This document shows, piece by piece, positions 25,472 through 33,953 of a stretch of 64,000 bases of DNA. The notes under the pieces are model-generated. The model was given only the letters and a program-made list of their open reading frames with translations. It was not told the DNA's origin and did no database searches. Location of the stretch: NCBI GenBank assembly GCA_032068765.1, contig DAMBHY010000007.1, positions 1-64,000 on the forward strand. Direction: 5' to 3'. The number at the start of each line of letters is the position of its first letter. Within the stretch, counting starts at the first letter, position 1. The DNA comes from DAMBHY01 sp032068765 (GTDB lineage: Bacteria > Bacteroidota > Bacteroidia > Bacteroidales > Dysgonomonadaceae). A program made the position numbers and the translations under genes.

Positions 25472-26578
25472 TTAATTCGTTTTTCCCGAAAATCGTCCTA
25501 AATGCTCCACAATCTCTTCATTGGTATCATAAAGTCCCAGATTGAGATTGAGTAAATCGCCTTTTAGTGCCATCTTTTCAATTATCGGATACACGGGGAA
25601 AGATTCTGTCCAGAAATGGGTGTCCAGAAATACCATAGGACTGGCAAAGCCGTATGACTCGTAGTGGTTTTGTGCCAAATCTTGAAAAACTTCCTGCATT
25701 GTTCCCGCACTTCCGGGGGAGAAAATCACGCCACCTTTTGCGAGTCCCAAAAGTCCTTCTTCTCGCACACTATTCTCAAAATACTTTGCAATGTGCGTGG
25801 CAAACGGGGTGGGGAGTTCATGTCCGTAGTGCCACGTGGGGATTCCCAGACTTTGATACTCAGGAAAGGGATATGTTTCCATTACCTCAAAAGCCGTAGC
25901 CAGCCATCGTTCGTCAGAGTATACGGGTGCCTGCGCAAGAATGTTTGCAGCATCCATAAGTTCTTCTTCTTTTCTTCCCGCCATCCATGCGCCGAAATGT
26001 GTTGCTTCCATTGCTCCTGGACCTCCGCCTGAAAGCATCAGATATCCCAGTTCAGTAAGAGTTTTTGAAAGCCGCGCTATTTGCATATACATAGCATCTG
26101 TACGTTTAAATCGGTGTCCGCCCATGATAGCCAAGCGTGTTCTTTCATCGTAATTATTTATAAACGCGTGAAGCGAATCGGTGATCGAATGGTCGTGTAG
26201 ACGAAAGGCGAGGGTATCTTTGATGGAATTTTCCTTGAGCGAAGCTTTGTAATAGTCGTAGACAATCTTGTCGAACGTATGCAAATATGATTCGGGATGA
26301 CGGTGATTGAAATATTTGTAGAGCGTGTCTTTTGAATAAAGTCCGTTAGGGTAGGTATTGAAAGGCATTTCGAGGCGAGGGAAGATAAAATTATCTTCCT
26401 GCAGATAATGTAGCAAGTTTTTTGACATCACGCATCCCAAAAAAATACATTTTTTGAAATTTGTTTCCAGAATTTCTGCTGTATATTCAGTCAGGTCAAG
26501 CGATTGAAAAGCTGTTTCCGAGATAGTGTGGTTGCCAAGAACTTCTTTCAATTCATCTATCGTTTCTATTTTTGTCAT
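25472..26578 (-). CDS. LOG family Rossmann-fold protein
   Basis: This is a 368-residue protein whose C-terminal 230 residues form a LOG/TIGR00730-type Rossmann domain: AIMGGHRFKRTDAMY, then LMLSGGGPGAMEATHFGAW, and SPGSAGTMQEVFQD in place of the usual PGGxGTxxE. The first G of that motif is replaced by S, but T and E remain. LOG enzymes hydrolyse nucleoside 5'-monophosphates to base and ribose 5-phosphate; the long N-terminal 140 residues recall PpnN/YgdH-type or DUF-fused versions. It is last in the macro - MATE - LOG run, 17 bp after the MATE gene. Confidence 0.78.
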   Translation of the reverse strand: MTKIETIDELKEVLGNHTISETAFQSLDLTEYTAEILETNFKKCIFLGCVMSKNLLHYLQEDNFIFPRLEMPFNTYPNGLYSKDTLYKYFNHRHPESYLHTFDKIVYDYYKASLKENSIKDTLAFRLHDHSITDSLHAFINNYDERTRLAIMGGHRFKRTDAMYMQIARLSKTLTELGYLMLSGGGPGAMEATHFGAWMAGRKEEELMDAANILAQAPVYSDERWLATAFEVMETYPFPEYQSLGIPTWHYGHELPTPFATHIAKYFENSVREEGLLGLAKGGVIFSPGSAGTMQEVFQDLAQNHYESYGFASPMVFLDTHFWTESFPVYPIIEKMALKGDLLNLNLGLYDTNEEIVEHLGRFSGKTN

Positions 26579-26595
26579 AATTTAAGTGTCGTTTT

Positions 26596-27900
26596 TTAGT
26601 AGGCAAATTTCATCTTTCCAATCAAACGTTTTGCCAGGATTGTTTGTACGCCGCTTCTTATCACCAAATATAAAATGAAAGCCATCCACAGACCGTTATT
26701 TCCCATAATCGGTTGCAACAGATAATACGTTGCAAAAAATACAGCGGACGCATAAATCATGGTGTTTCGCATCTCTTTTGAAGCAGTAGCGCCGATAAAT
26801 ATACCATCCCAAAGGAATGCCGCGAATCCGGTGATTGGGATAAGGATTGTCCAGAATACATATTTTTTTGTTTCTTCCACCAGCGCGTTGTCGTTGGTGA
26901 GGATGTGCAGAATCTGATTAGGAAAATTGGCATAAATAATTCCCGACACAATACTCAGACTCAATCCCCAGAAAAACAATCGACGGAGCATTGTTGTAAG
27001 CAGAGGTTTGTTTCGGGCTCCGATATATTTTCCCGTTAACGCTTCTCCTGCGTAAGCAAAACCATCCATAAAATAGGAGAACAACATAAAGAACTGCATC
27101 AACAAGGCATTCACTGCAAGTATTTCGTCGCCCATTCCGGAAGAAGCAAAAGTGAACCAAGTGGTAACTAGTGCCAGCAGAAATGTGCGGATAAATACAT
27201 CGCCGTTCACTTTGAAAAATGCTTTTACAGCCGTTGGTTCCCATATTGTTTCTTTTCGGACATATTTGCGTAGTTTACTATAGTATCGGAACCAAAAGTA
27301 AGTAGAGAGCGCCAGTGATAAATAATTGGAAAGCATCGTTCCCAAAGCAATTCCTTCAATCTTCATTTTCATTCCGAACACGAAAAATATGCTCAGGATG
27401 ATGTTCATTACATTGTTGAAAATGGAAATTATCATAGGAATTCGCGCGTTTTGCATCCCGATATACCATCCTTTGAGCGCGTACATGCTTAACACCGCAG
27501 GTGCGCCCCATACCAGAATACGGAAATAAACTTCCACATAATGTTTGGATTCGGCTCCTGTATGAATGAAGGTCAATGCAAATTTACCGATAGGATATTG
27601 TAACAGAAGTATAAGAAAACCAATGCCTAAACCAACTATTAGCGAACGAAGCAGAACATTCATAGTTTCGGGAAGATTGCGCGCGCCTAGTGCTTGTGCG
27701 GTGAAACCGCTCGAACTGACACGGATAAACCCGAAATTCCAGTAAATCATATTGAAAATATTACTTCCCAACGCGATGGCACCGATAAACAACGACGAAC
27801 CGAGTCGTCCTGCAATGGCGATGTCAATCATTCCCAGAAGGGGGATAGTGATGTTGGTGATAATATTGGGAAGAGCTAACTTGAATATTTTTTTATCCAT
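26596..27900 (-). CDS. MATE family efflux transporter (DinF type)
   Basis: This is a 434-residue protein with twelve predicted helices in two homologous halves. The start KLALPNIITNITIPLLGMIDIAIAGRLG has the proline and aspartate of the MATE first helix, and the second half has the equivalent LFSYFMDGFAYAGEALTGKYIGA. The latter resembles DinF-type members, which export drugs or oxidised compounds using Na+ or H+. It starts 42 bp after the macro-domain gene and ends 17 bp before LOG. The substrate is unknown. Confidence 0.9.
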   Translation of the reverse strand: MDKKIFKLALPNIITNITIPLLGMIDIAIAGRLGSSLFIGAIALGSNIFNMIYWNFGFIRVSSSGFTAQALGARNLPETMNVLLRSLIVGLGIGFLILLLQYPIGKFALTFIHTGAESKHYVEVYFRILVWGAPAVLSMYALKGWYIGMQNARIPMIISIFNNVMNIILSIFFVFGMKMKIEGIALGTMLSNYLSLALSTYFWFRYYSKLRKYVRKETIWEPTAVKAFFKVNGDVFIRTFLLALVTTWFTFASSGMGDEILAVNALLMQFFMLFSYFMDGFAYAGEALTGKYIGARNKPLLTTMLRRLFFWGLSLSIVSGIIYANFPNQILHILTNDNALVEETKKYVFWTILIPITGFAAFLWDGIFIGATASKEMRNTMIYASAVFFATYYLLQPIMGNNGLWMAFILYLVIRSGVQTILAKRLIGKMKFAY

Positions 27901-27942
27901 TAGCAGTAAACCTCTAACTGTATAAAAATGTTTTGAGCGAAT

Positions 27943-28470
27943 TTATGACTGTAGAAGTTGCTCATATATGCGGTAATTTTCATTATCGAAACAAACGAAT
28001 ACTACCTGCTCTATACTTTTGTCTTCAGACAAAAAATCATTTACCGTTTTTATTGCTATTTCTGCGGCTTTTTGTTTTGGAAAATTATATACACCTGTAC
28101 TGATGTTTGGGAAAGCAATGGTTGTAATATGATTATCTACTGCTACTTTCAGACTGTTTCGATAAGCGTTTGCCAATAAAATTTCTTCACTGTTATTTCC
28201 ATTATGCCAGATGGGACCCACGGTGTGGATAATATATTTTGAAGGTAAATTTCCTGCGGTAGTTATCACGGCGGCGCCAACCGCGCATCCTCCAATTTTT
28301 TTGCATTCTTCAAGAATTTTTTTCCCTCCCGCTTTGTGAATGGCTCCATCCACACCGCCTCCACCAAGTAAGGAAGTGTTGGCTGCATTTACAATCGCGT
28401 CAGTTTGTTTTTTTGTGATGTCACCTTTTTCTAGTGAAATTCGTTCTGAAATAATATTTTTATTTTTCAT
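27943..28470 (-). CDS. Macro domain O-acetyl-ADP-ribose deacetylase-like protein
   Basis: This is a 175-residue single macro domain of the YmdB/MacroD type. The ADP-ribose pocket is complete: GDITKKQTDAIVNAANTSLLGGGGVDGAI with the catalytic-region Asn and Asp, AVITTAGNLPSKYIIHTVGP, and FPNISTGVYNFPK. Such enzymes hydrolyse O-acetyl-ADP-ribose and remove mono-ADP-ribose from proteins. It is first in a run with the MATE and LOG genes, and divergent from the V-ATPase operon across 277 bp. Confidence 0.92.
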   Translation of the reverse strand: MKNKNIISERISLEKGDITKKQTDAIVNAANTSLLGGGGVDGAIHKAGGKKILEECKKIGGCAVGAAVITTAGNLPSKYIIHTVGPIWHNGNNSEEILLANAYRNSLKVAVDNHITTIAFPNISTGVYNFPKQKAAEIAIKTVNDFLSEDKSIEQVVFVCFDNENYRIYEQLLQS

Positions 28471-28747
28471 ATCTCTTTCTCATTTATAAAATTGAAATAT
28501 AATCAGTTGTAATGTTGTTGCATTAATGTTACCGTATTGCAAAGTTAATTATTCTTTAATTGTAAATAATACACACTTTAATAATGACAATTACGCAAAT
28601 AATCATATTATATTTGAGCGTTTAATGAAGGATTGTTTTTTATGTTTTCCATCCTTTAATTATCTTTACGAAAAAAAGTCATAGATGTTATCAAACATTT
28701 TATCATAACATTGCGTTTCAAAATAACAAATAAGCTTCTTAATTGAT
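28471..28747. promoter_or_regulatory. Divergent intergenic region between macro-domain gene and V-ATPase operon
   Basis: On the minus strand a TAACTTTG -7 box lies at 28540-28547, about 70 bp before the macro gene. On the plus strand TATCTTTA at 28661-28668 resembles TAnnTTTG with the last base changed, about 80 bp before the subunit E ATG. No riboswitch, operator or small gene is evident in the rest. Confidence 0.4.
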
Positions 28748-29335
28748 ATGGATAAAATTCAGGAACTCACTTCTAAACTATACGAAGAAGGTGTCGTAAA
28801 AGGAAACGAACAAGCAGAACAAATAATAAGTGCAGCTAAAGCTCAAGAATCTCAGATTTTAACCAATGCTGAAAATACAGCATCACAAATACTTGATAGC
28901 GCGAGAAAAAATTCGGATGAATTGAAATCGCAAACTATTACGGAACTAAAACTGTATGCATCACAATCGGTGGATGCACTAAAAACAGAAATAACCAATC
29001 TTATTACAGAAAAAATTGCTACACGCAATGCGCAACAAGCAATGAACGACACTCATTTTATGCAAAAACTTATCTTGAATATTGCACAAAACTGGGCTAG
29101 TGGTGAAAACGTAAGTATAGGAGTAGAAGACGCTGAGAGTCTGAAAAACTTTATTGCTCACGAAGCTGCCGGAATTTTGGACAACAAACTTCAAATTTCA
29201 AATGTAAAGGGAATGGGCACCGGATTCTGGATTGCTCCCGAAGATGGTACTTACAAAGTGAAGTTTGGAGAAGAAGAAATTACTGAATATCTTAAAGATT
29301 TCTTACGTCCTTACGTAAAAGAAATTTTATTCTAA
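28748..29335 (+). CDS. V-type ATP synthase subunit E
   Basis: This 195-residue protein forms part of the peripheral stalk. The N-terminal 110 residues are one long charged helix (ELTSKLYEEGVVKGNEQAEQ onward), and the C-terminal part has GMGTGFWIAPEDGTYKVKFG and an ending ITEYLKDFLRPYVKEILF. It is first in the operon E - DUF2764 - A - B - D - I - K. No separate subunit G/H (the partner helix) is found in the operon, so the stalk may be an E homo-pair or the partner may be encoded elsewhere. Confidence 0.87.
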   Translation: MDKIQELTSKLYEEGVVKGNEQAEQIISAAKAQESQILTNAENTASQILDSARKNSDELKSQTITELKLYASQSVDALKTEITNLITEKIATRNAQQAMNDTHFMQKLILNIAQNWASGENVSIGVEDAESLKNFIAHEAAGILDNKLQISNVKGMGTGFWIAPEDGTYKVKFGEEEITEYLKDFLRPYVKEILF

Positions 29336-29336
29336 G

Positions 29337-30203
29337 ATGTCTATGCTTTTCAAGAATCAATATTACTACTTTGTAGCAGGACTTCCTGAACTTTTCTTCG
29401 ATATGACCCGCCTTCCATTAACCTTGGAAGAGTTCAAAACTGAATTGTATAAGGAACTGAAAAAGTCAGACAGAAAACTTATTGATACTTATTTTCTGAA
29501 TTACGACAATAAGAATTTTCTTGCTTTTCTGAATAATCCCGAACATTCATTTAATACGTTGGGTTCTCTTGATAAAGAATCGTTTGCTAAAGCTTTGAAT
29601 GAATGGGAAAGTAAAGGGAAAAATCCCGGTAAAAATCTTCCAAAACTTTACAATAAATTCTTTCAGCTCTGGTTCGAAAAGAACAAAGATGAAGATGTAC
29701 GTACTGATTGGGAAACCATTCTTACTCAGCTTTATATTGAATACGGTCTGGAAGTTAAAAATAGTCTTATTTCCCGCTGGTTCGAATTCAATCTTAATAT
29801 CGGAAATATACTTTCTGCCATTTACGCACGCAAGTATAAACTAAATATATCAAACTCGCTAGTAGGAGATAATCTGATTGTTCAGAAAATTAGAGAAAAC
29901 AACCTAGTAAAAGACTTTGGTTTGGGTGAAGACGTTCCGTATATCGAAAATGTTTTGCGTGTAGCAGAGGAAGAAGATATTTACGAGCGCGAACGCAAAA
30001 TTGATAAAATTCGCTGGGATTGGCTTGAAGAAAATACGATTTTTGATTATTTCAATATAGAATATCTGTTTGCATACTTATGTAAACTTCAGATTTTGGA
30101 ACGATGGGTAAATCTGAATGCAGAAGAAGGGGAACGGGTATTCCGTGAATTAATTCAGAATCTTAAAAAAGAAGTGACAGTGAGTGACGAACTAATGTCA
30201 TAA
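29337..30203 (+). CDS. DUF2764 protein, candidate V-ATPase subunit C equivalent
   Basis: This is a 288-residue, mostly helical protein starting 1 bp after subunit E (MSMLFKNQYYYFVAGLPELF). It is a DUF2764 member, a family found in V-ATPase operons of Bacteroidota. It occupies the operon position where other bacteria carry subunit C (d), which links the rotor to the membrane ring and is itself made of helical repeats. The YYYFVAGLPEL start and a later FELNLNIGNILSAIYARKY segment with a similar feel to C-type helices fit that role, but homology is not shown here. Confidence 0.75.
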   Translation: MSMLFKNQYYYFVAGLPELFFDMTRLPLTLEEFKTELYKELKKSDRKLIDTYFLNYDNKNFLAFLNNPEHSFNTLGSLDKESFAKALNEWESKGKNPGKNLPKLYNKFFQLWFEKNKDEDVRTDWETILTQLYIEYGLEVKNSLISRWFEFNLNIGNILSAIYARKYKLNISNSLVGDNLIVQKIRENNLVKDFGLGEDVPYIENVLRVAEEEDIYERERKIDKIRWDWLEENTIFDYFNIEYLFAYLCKLQILERWVNLNAEEGERVFRELIQNLKKEVTVSDELMS

Positions 30204-30232
30204 AATTTAAAAGAAACAATACAACATTATAT

Positions 30233-31987
30233 ATGTCAACAAAAGGAAAAGTAACCGGTATCATATCCAACCTTGTGATTGTAGAAGCAGATGGAGCTGT
30301 TTCACAAAATGAGATTGCGTATATTTCAATTGATGATACCCGTTTAATGGCGGAGGTAATTAAGGTAATTGGTAAAAATGTGTATGTGCAGGTATTCGAA
30401 AGTACGCGTGGACTGACCGTGGGTAACGAAGTAGAATTTGCAGGTCACATGCTTGAAGTAGTTCTTGGTCCGGGATTATTGGAACAGAATCTTGATGGTC
30501 TTGAAAACAATCTTGACACGATGGAAGGACTTTTCCTCAAAAGAGGTGAATATACTTACCCAATCGATGAGGAAAAACTTTGGCACTTCAAACCTATAGC
30601 TAAAGTAGGCGACAAAGTAACTGCTGCGGCATGGCTTGGTGAAGTAGATGAAAACTACCAACCACACAAGATTATGGTTCCTTTCAAAATGACGGAAGCA
30701 TATACCATCAAACAACTAGTAGAGGAAGGTGACTATAATGTAAATAAAACCATTGCAGTACTCGAAGACAGCAAAGGAAATACACATAATATTACAATGG
30801 TGCAGAGATGGCCCATTAAAATTCCAATCACACAATATAAAGAAAAACCACGTCCTTTTAAATTGCTTGAAACAGGCGTTCGTTCCATAGATACACTCAA
30901 CCCAATAGTTGAAGGCGGTACGGGTTTTATCCCTGGTGCTTTTGGTACTGGAAAGACGGTTTTGCAACATGCTATATCCAAACAAGCTGAAGCTGATATT
31001 GTAATTATTGCTGCTTGTGGCGAACGTGCCAACGAAGTTGTGGAAATCTTTACGGAGTTTCCTGAATTGGAAGACCCTCATACAGGTCGCAAGTTGATGG
31101 AGCGTACCATTATCGTTGCCAATACTTCAAACATGCCGGTTGCTGCACGTGAAGCTTCTGTATACACAGCCATGACCATTGGCGAATATTATAGATCAAT
31201 GGGACTGAAGGTGTTGTTAATGGCAGATTCAACATCACGTTGGGCTCAGGCACTTCGTGAAATGAGTAATCGTCTTGAAGAACTTCCAGGACCAGATGCT
31301 TTCCCAATGGACTTATCTGCAATTATATCCAACTTCTACGCAAGGGCAGGATATGTGATATTGAATAACGGAGTTTCTTCATCCATCACATTTATCGGAA
31401 CAGTTTCACCTGCTGGTGGTAACCTGAAAGAGCCTGTTACTGAAAATACAAAGAAAGTGGCAAGATGTTTTTACGCTCTGGAACAAGACAGAGCCGACAG
31501 AAAACGTTATCCCGCAATCAACCCAATAGAATCGTATTCAAAATATATCGAATATCCAGAATTCGAAAAATTCATATCAGAACATATTTCCGATGATTGG
31601 TTAGAGAAAGTAAACGAGGCTAAAACACGTTTGCTTAGAGGTAAAGAAATTTCCGAACAAATTAATATCCTCGGGGACGACAGTGTGCCTGTGGAATACC
31701 ATATCGCATTCTGGAAGTCTGAGTTAATCGATTTTGTGATTTTGCAACAGGATGCATTTGACGAAATTGATGCAGTTACACCCATCGAGCGTCAAAAATT
31801 TCTGCTTGATTTGGTTACTGATATTTGTCGTACAGGTTTTCAGTTTGATAATTTCACCGATGTGGAAGATTATTTCAAACAACTTATCAACTTGAGTAAA
31901 CAAATGAATTATTCAGATTATAAATCGGAAAAATTCTATAATTACTATCAAGAGGTTTTGGATTTGGTTGAGAGCAAAAAGATTTAA
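30233..31987 (+). CDS. atpA: V-type ATP synthase subunit A, catalytic
   Basis: This is a 584-residue catalytic subunit. The N-terminal beta barrel is at about 1-70, with the long non-homologous region typical of V/A-type A subunits at about 110-190. The P-loop GAFGTGKT is at 235-242, ACGERANEVVE carries the catalytic glutamate region, and MADSTSRWAQALREMSNRLE is diagnostic of A subunits. It hydrolyses or makes ATP in the cytoplasmic head, alternating with B. It sits 29 bp after DUF2764 and 22 bp before B. Confidence 0.96.
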   Translation: MSTKGKVTGIISNLVIVEADGAVSQNEIAYISIDDTRLMAEVIKVIGKNVYVQVFESTRGLTVGNEVEFAGHMLEVVLGPGLLEQNLDGLENNLDTMEGLFLKRGEYTYPIDEEKLWHFKPIAKVGDKVTAAAWLGEVDENYQPHKIMVPFKMTEAYTIKQLVEEGDYNVNKTIAVLEDSKGNTHNITMVQRWPIKIPITQYKEKPRPFKLLETGVRSIDTLNPIVEGGTGFIPGAFGTGKTVLQHAISKQAEADIVIIAACGERANEVVEIFTEFPELEDPHTGRKLMERTIIVANTSNMPVAAREASVYTAMTIGEYYRSMGLKVLLMADSTSRWAQALREMSNRLEELPGPDAFPMDLSAIISNFYARAGYVILNNGVSSSITFIGTVSPAGGNLKEPVTENTKKVARCFYALEQDRADRKRYPAINPIESYSKYIEYPEFEKFISEHISDDWLEKVNEAKTRLLRGKEISEQINILGDDSVPVEYHIAFWKSELIDFVILQQDAFDEIDAVTPIERQKFLLDLVTDICRTGFQFDNFTDVEDYFKQLINLSKQMNYSDYKSEKFYNYYQEVLDLVESKKI

Positions 31988-32009
31988 AACTTCTATTATT
32001 TAAAAAATT

Positions 32010-33332
32010 ATGGCAAAAGCATTCCAGAAAATATATACCAATATTACTCAGATTACGAAAGCAACATGTACTGTAAAAGCTACCGGTGTTGGCTACGAAG
32101 AACTTGCAAAAGTAGAAGGAAAACTTGCTCAGGTGGTGAAAATCATTGGCGATCAAGTAACCCTTCAGGTTTTTGAAGGAACGGAAGGCATTCCAACCAA
32201 TGCAGAAGTAATATTTTTAGGAAAAGCTCCTTCGTTGAAGGTAAGTGAAAGTCTTGCCGGACGTTTTTTCAACGCTTACGGTGAACCTATAGATGGAGGA
32301 ACTGCACCCGAAGGAAAGGAAATAGAAATTGGTGGACCATCCGTAAACCCTGTTCGTCGTAAACAACCATCGGAATTGATTGCGACTGGTATTGCCGGTA
32401 TAGACCTTAATAATACTTTGGTTTCGGGACAGAAAATTCCATTTTTTGCTGACCCCGATCAGCCATTCAACCAAATTATGGCAACTGTAGCACTTCGTGC
32501 TGAAACAGACAAAATTATATTGGGTGGTATGGGTATGACAAATGATGACTATTTGTTTTACAAAAATGTGTTCAGCAATGCTGGTGCATTGAGCCGCATC
32601 ATATCATTTATGAATACAACGGAGGACCCCGCTGTTGAGCGTTTGCTTATACCCGATATGGCACTGACTGCCGCAGAATATTTTGCTGTTGAAAAAAATG
32701 AAAAGGTTTTGGTGCTTCTTTCTGATATGACATCATACGCAGATGCGCTGGCAATAGTTTCCAACAGAATGGACCAGATTCCATCTAAGGATTCAATGCC
32801 AGGTTCTTTGTATTCAGATTTGGCAAAGATTTACGAAAAAGCGGCTCAATTTCCAAATGGTGGGTCAATCACAATCATTGCGGTAACCACCATATCCGGA
32901 GGAGATATTACACATGCTGTACCAGATAATACAGGATATATCACTGAAGGACAGTTGTTCTTGCGTCGCGATAGCGATGTGGGTAAAGTTATTGTAGACC
33001 CGTTCCGTTCGCTTTCGCGTTTGAAACAGCTTGTTCAAGGAAAGAAAACAAGAGAAGATCATCCGCAATTAATGAATGCTGCCGTTCGTCTTTATGCCGA
33101 TGCGGCAAACGCGAGAACAAAGATGGAAAATGGTTTTGACCTTACAGATTACGACCAGCGTGCATTGAACTTTGCGCGAGATTATTCTGCGTATATCCTT
33201 GCAATTGATGTCAATCTGAACTTCATCGAAATGTTGGATAAAACATGGGAACTTCTTTCTAAATATTTTAAACCGGAAGAAGTAAACATGAAAAGCGAAT
33301 TAGTAGATAAATACTGGAAAAATCCGGTGTAA
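32010..33332 (+). CDS. atpB: V-type ATP synthase subunit B
   Basis: This is a 440-residue non-catalytic nucleotide-binding subunit. It has the N-terminal barrel (YTNITQITKATCTVKATGVG), PVRRKQPSELIATGIAGID, and the degenerate P-loop position occupied by SGQKIPFFADPDQPFNQI. The arginine-containing SRIISFMNTTEDPAVERLL and LSDMTSYADALAIVSNRMDQ also mark it as B. It pairs with A at the catalytic interface. The stop is followed after 3 bp by subunit D. Confidence 0.96.
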   Translation: MAKAFQKIYTNITQITKATCTVKATGVGYEELAKVEGKLAQVVKIIGDQVTLQVFEGTEGIPTNAEVIFLGKAPSLKVSESLAGRFFNAYGEPIDGGTAPEGKEIEIGGPSVNPVRRKQPSELIATGIAGIDLNNTLVSGQKIPFFADPDQPFNQIMATVALRAETDKIILGGMGMTNDDYLFYKNVFSNAGALSRIISFMNTTEDPAVERLLIPDMALTAAEYFAVEKNEKVLVLLSDMTSYADALAIVSNRMDQIPSKDSMPGSLYSDLAKIYEKAAQFPNGGSITIIAVTTISGGDITHAVPDNTGYITEGQLFLRRDSDVGKVIVDPFRSLSRLKQLVQGKKTREDHPQLMNAAVRLYADAANARTKMENGFDLTDYDQRALNFARDYSAYILAIDVNLNFIEMLDKTWELLSKYFKPEEVNMKSELVDKYWKNPV

Positions 33333-33335
33333 AAT

Positions 33336-33953
33336 ATGGCAATAAAATTTCAATATAATAAAACTTCACGCCAGGAGCTCGAAAAGCAGCTGAAAATACG
33401 TCAGCGTGCGCTTCCTACACTTCAGAGTAAGGAAACTGCGTTACGTATTGAAGTGCAAAGAGCAAAAGATGAAATAGCAAGACTCGAAAGCCAGTTGGAA
33501 AGTCAGATAACGTCTTACGATAAAATGCTTGGTTTGTGGACAGAATTTGATCCTTCTCTTGTTAGAGTGAAAGATGTACATTTGTCCAACAAAAAAATTG
33601 CGGGCGTAGTTATTCCAGTATTAGACAATATCGATTTTGAAATACGTGAATTCAGTATATTCAACCGACCAAAATGGTTTTTGGATGGCGTTCATACACT
33701 TCAATCGTTGGCAGAAATTGGAATAAAAAGAGATTTCGTAGAACTGAAACTGAATAAACTCAACGTGGCGAGACGAAAAACCACACAAAAAGTAAATCTT
33801 TTTGAAAAAGTGCAGATTCCCGGATATGAAGAGGCGATATTGAAAATTAAGAGATATTTGGAAGATGAAGAAAACCTTTCAAAATCTTCTCAAAAAATTA
33901 TGCGTGCTAAACTTGATAAACAGCAGGAGGATAGGGAATGGTCTCAAAAATGA
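33336..33953 (+). CDS. V-type ATP synthase subunit D
   Basis: This is a 205-residue central rotor shaft. The N- and C-terminal long helices pair as an antiparallel coiled coil (KTSRQELEKQLKIRQRALPT and ARRKTTQKVNLFEKVQIPGY), with the family motif RRKTTQKVNLFEKVQIP. It would transmit torque between the A3B3 head and the membrane ring. The stop overlaps the preferred ATG of subunit I as ATGA at 33950. No subunit F, its usual shaft partner, is encoded in this operon. Confidence 0.92.
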   Translation: MAIKFQYNKTSRQELEKQLKIRQRALPTLQSKETALRIEVQRAKDEIARLESQLESQITSYDKMLGLWTEFDPSLVRVKDVHLSNKKIAGVVIPVLDNIDFEIREFSIFNRPKWFLDGVHTLQSLAEIGIKRDFVELKLNKLNVARRKTTQKVNLFEKVQIPGYEEAILKIKRYLEDEENLSKSSQKIMRAKLDKQQEDREWSQK

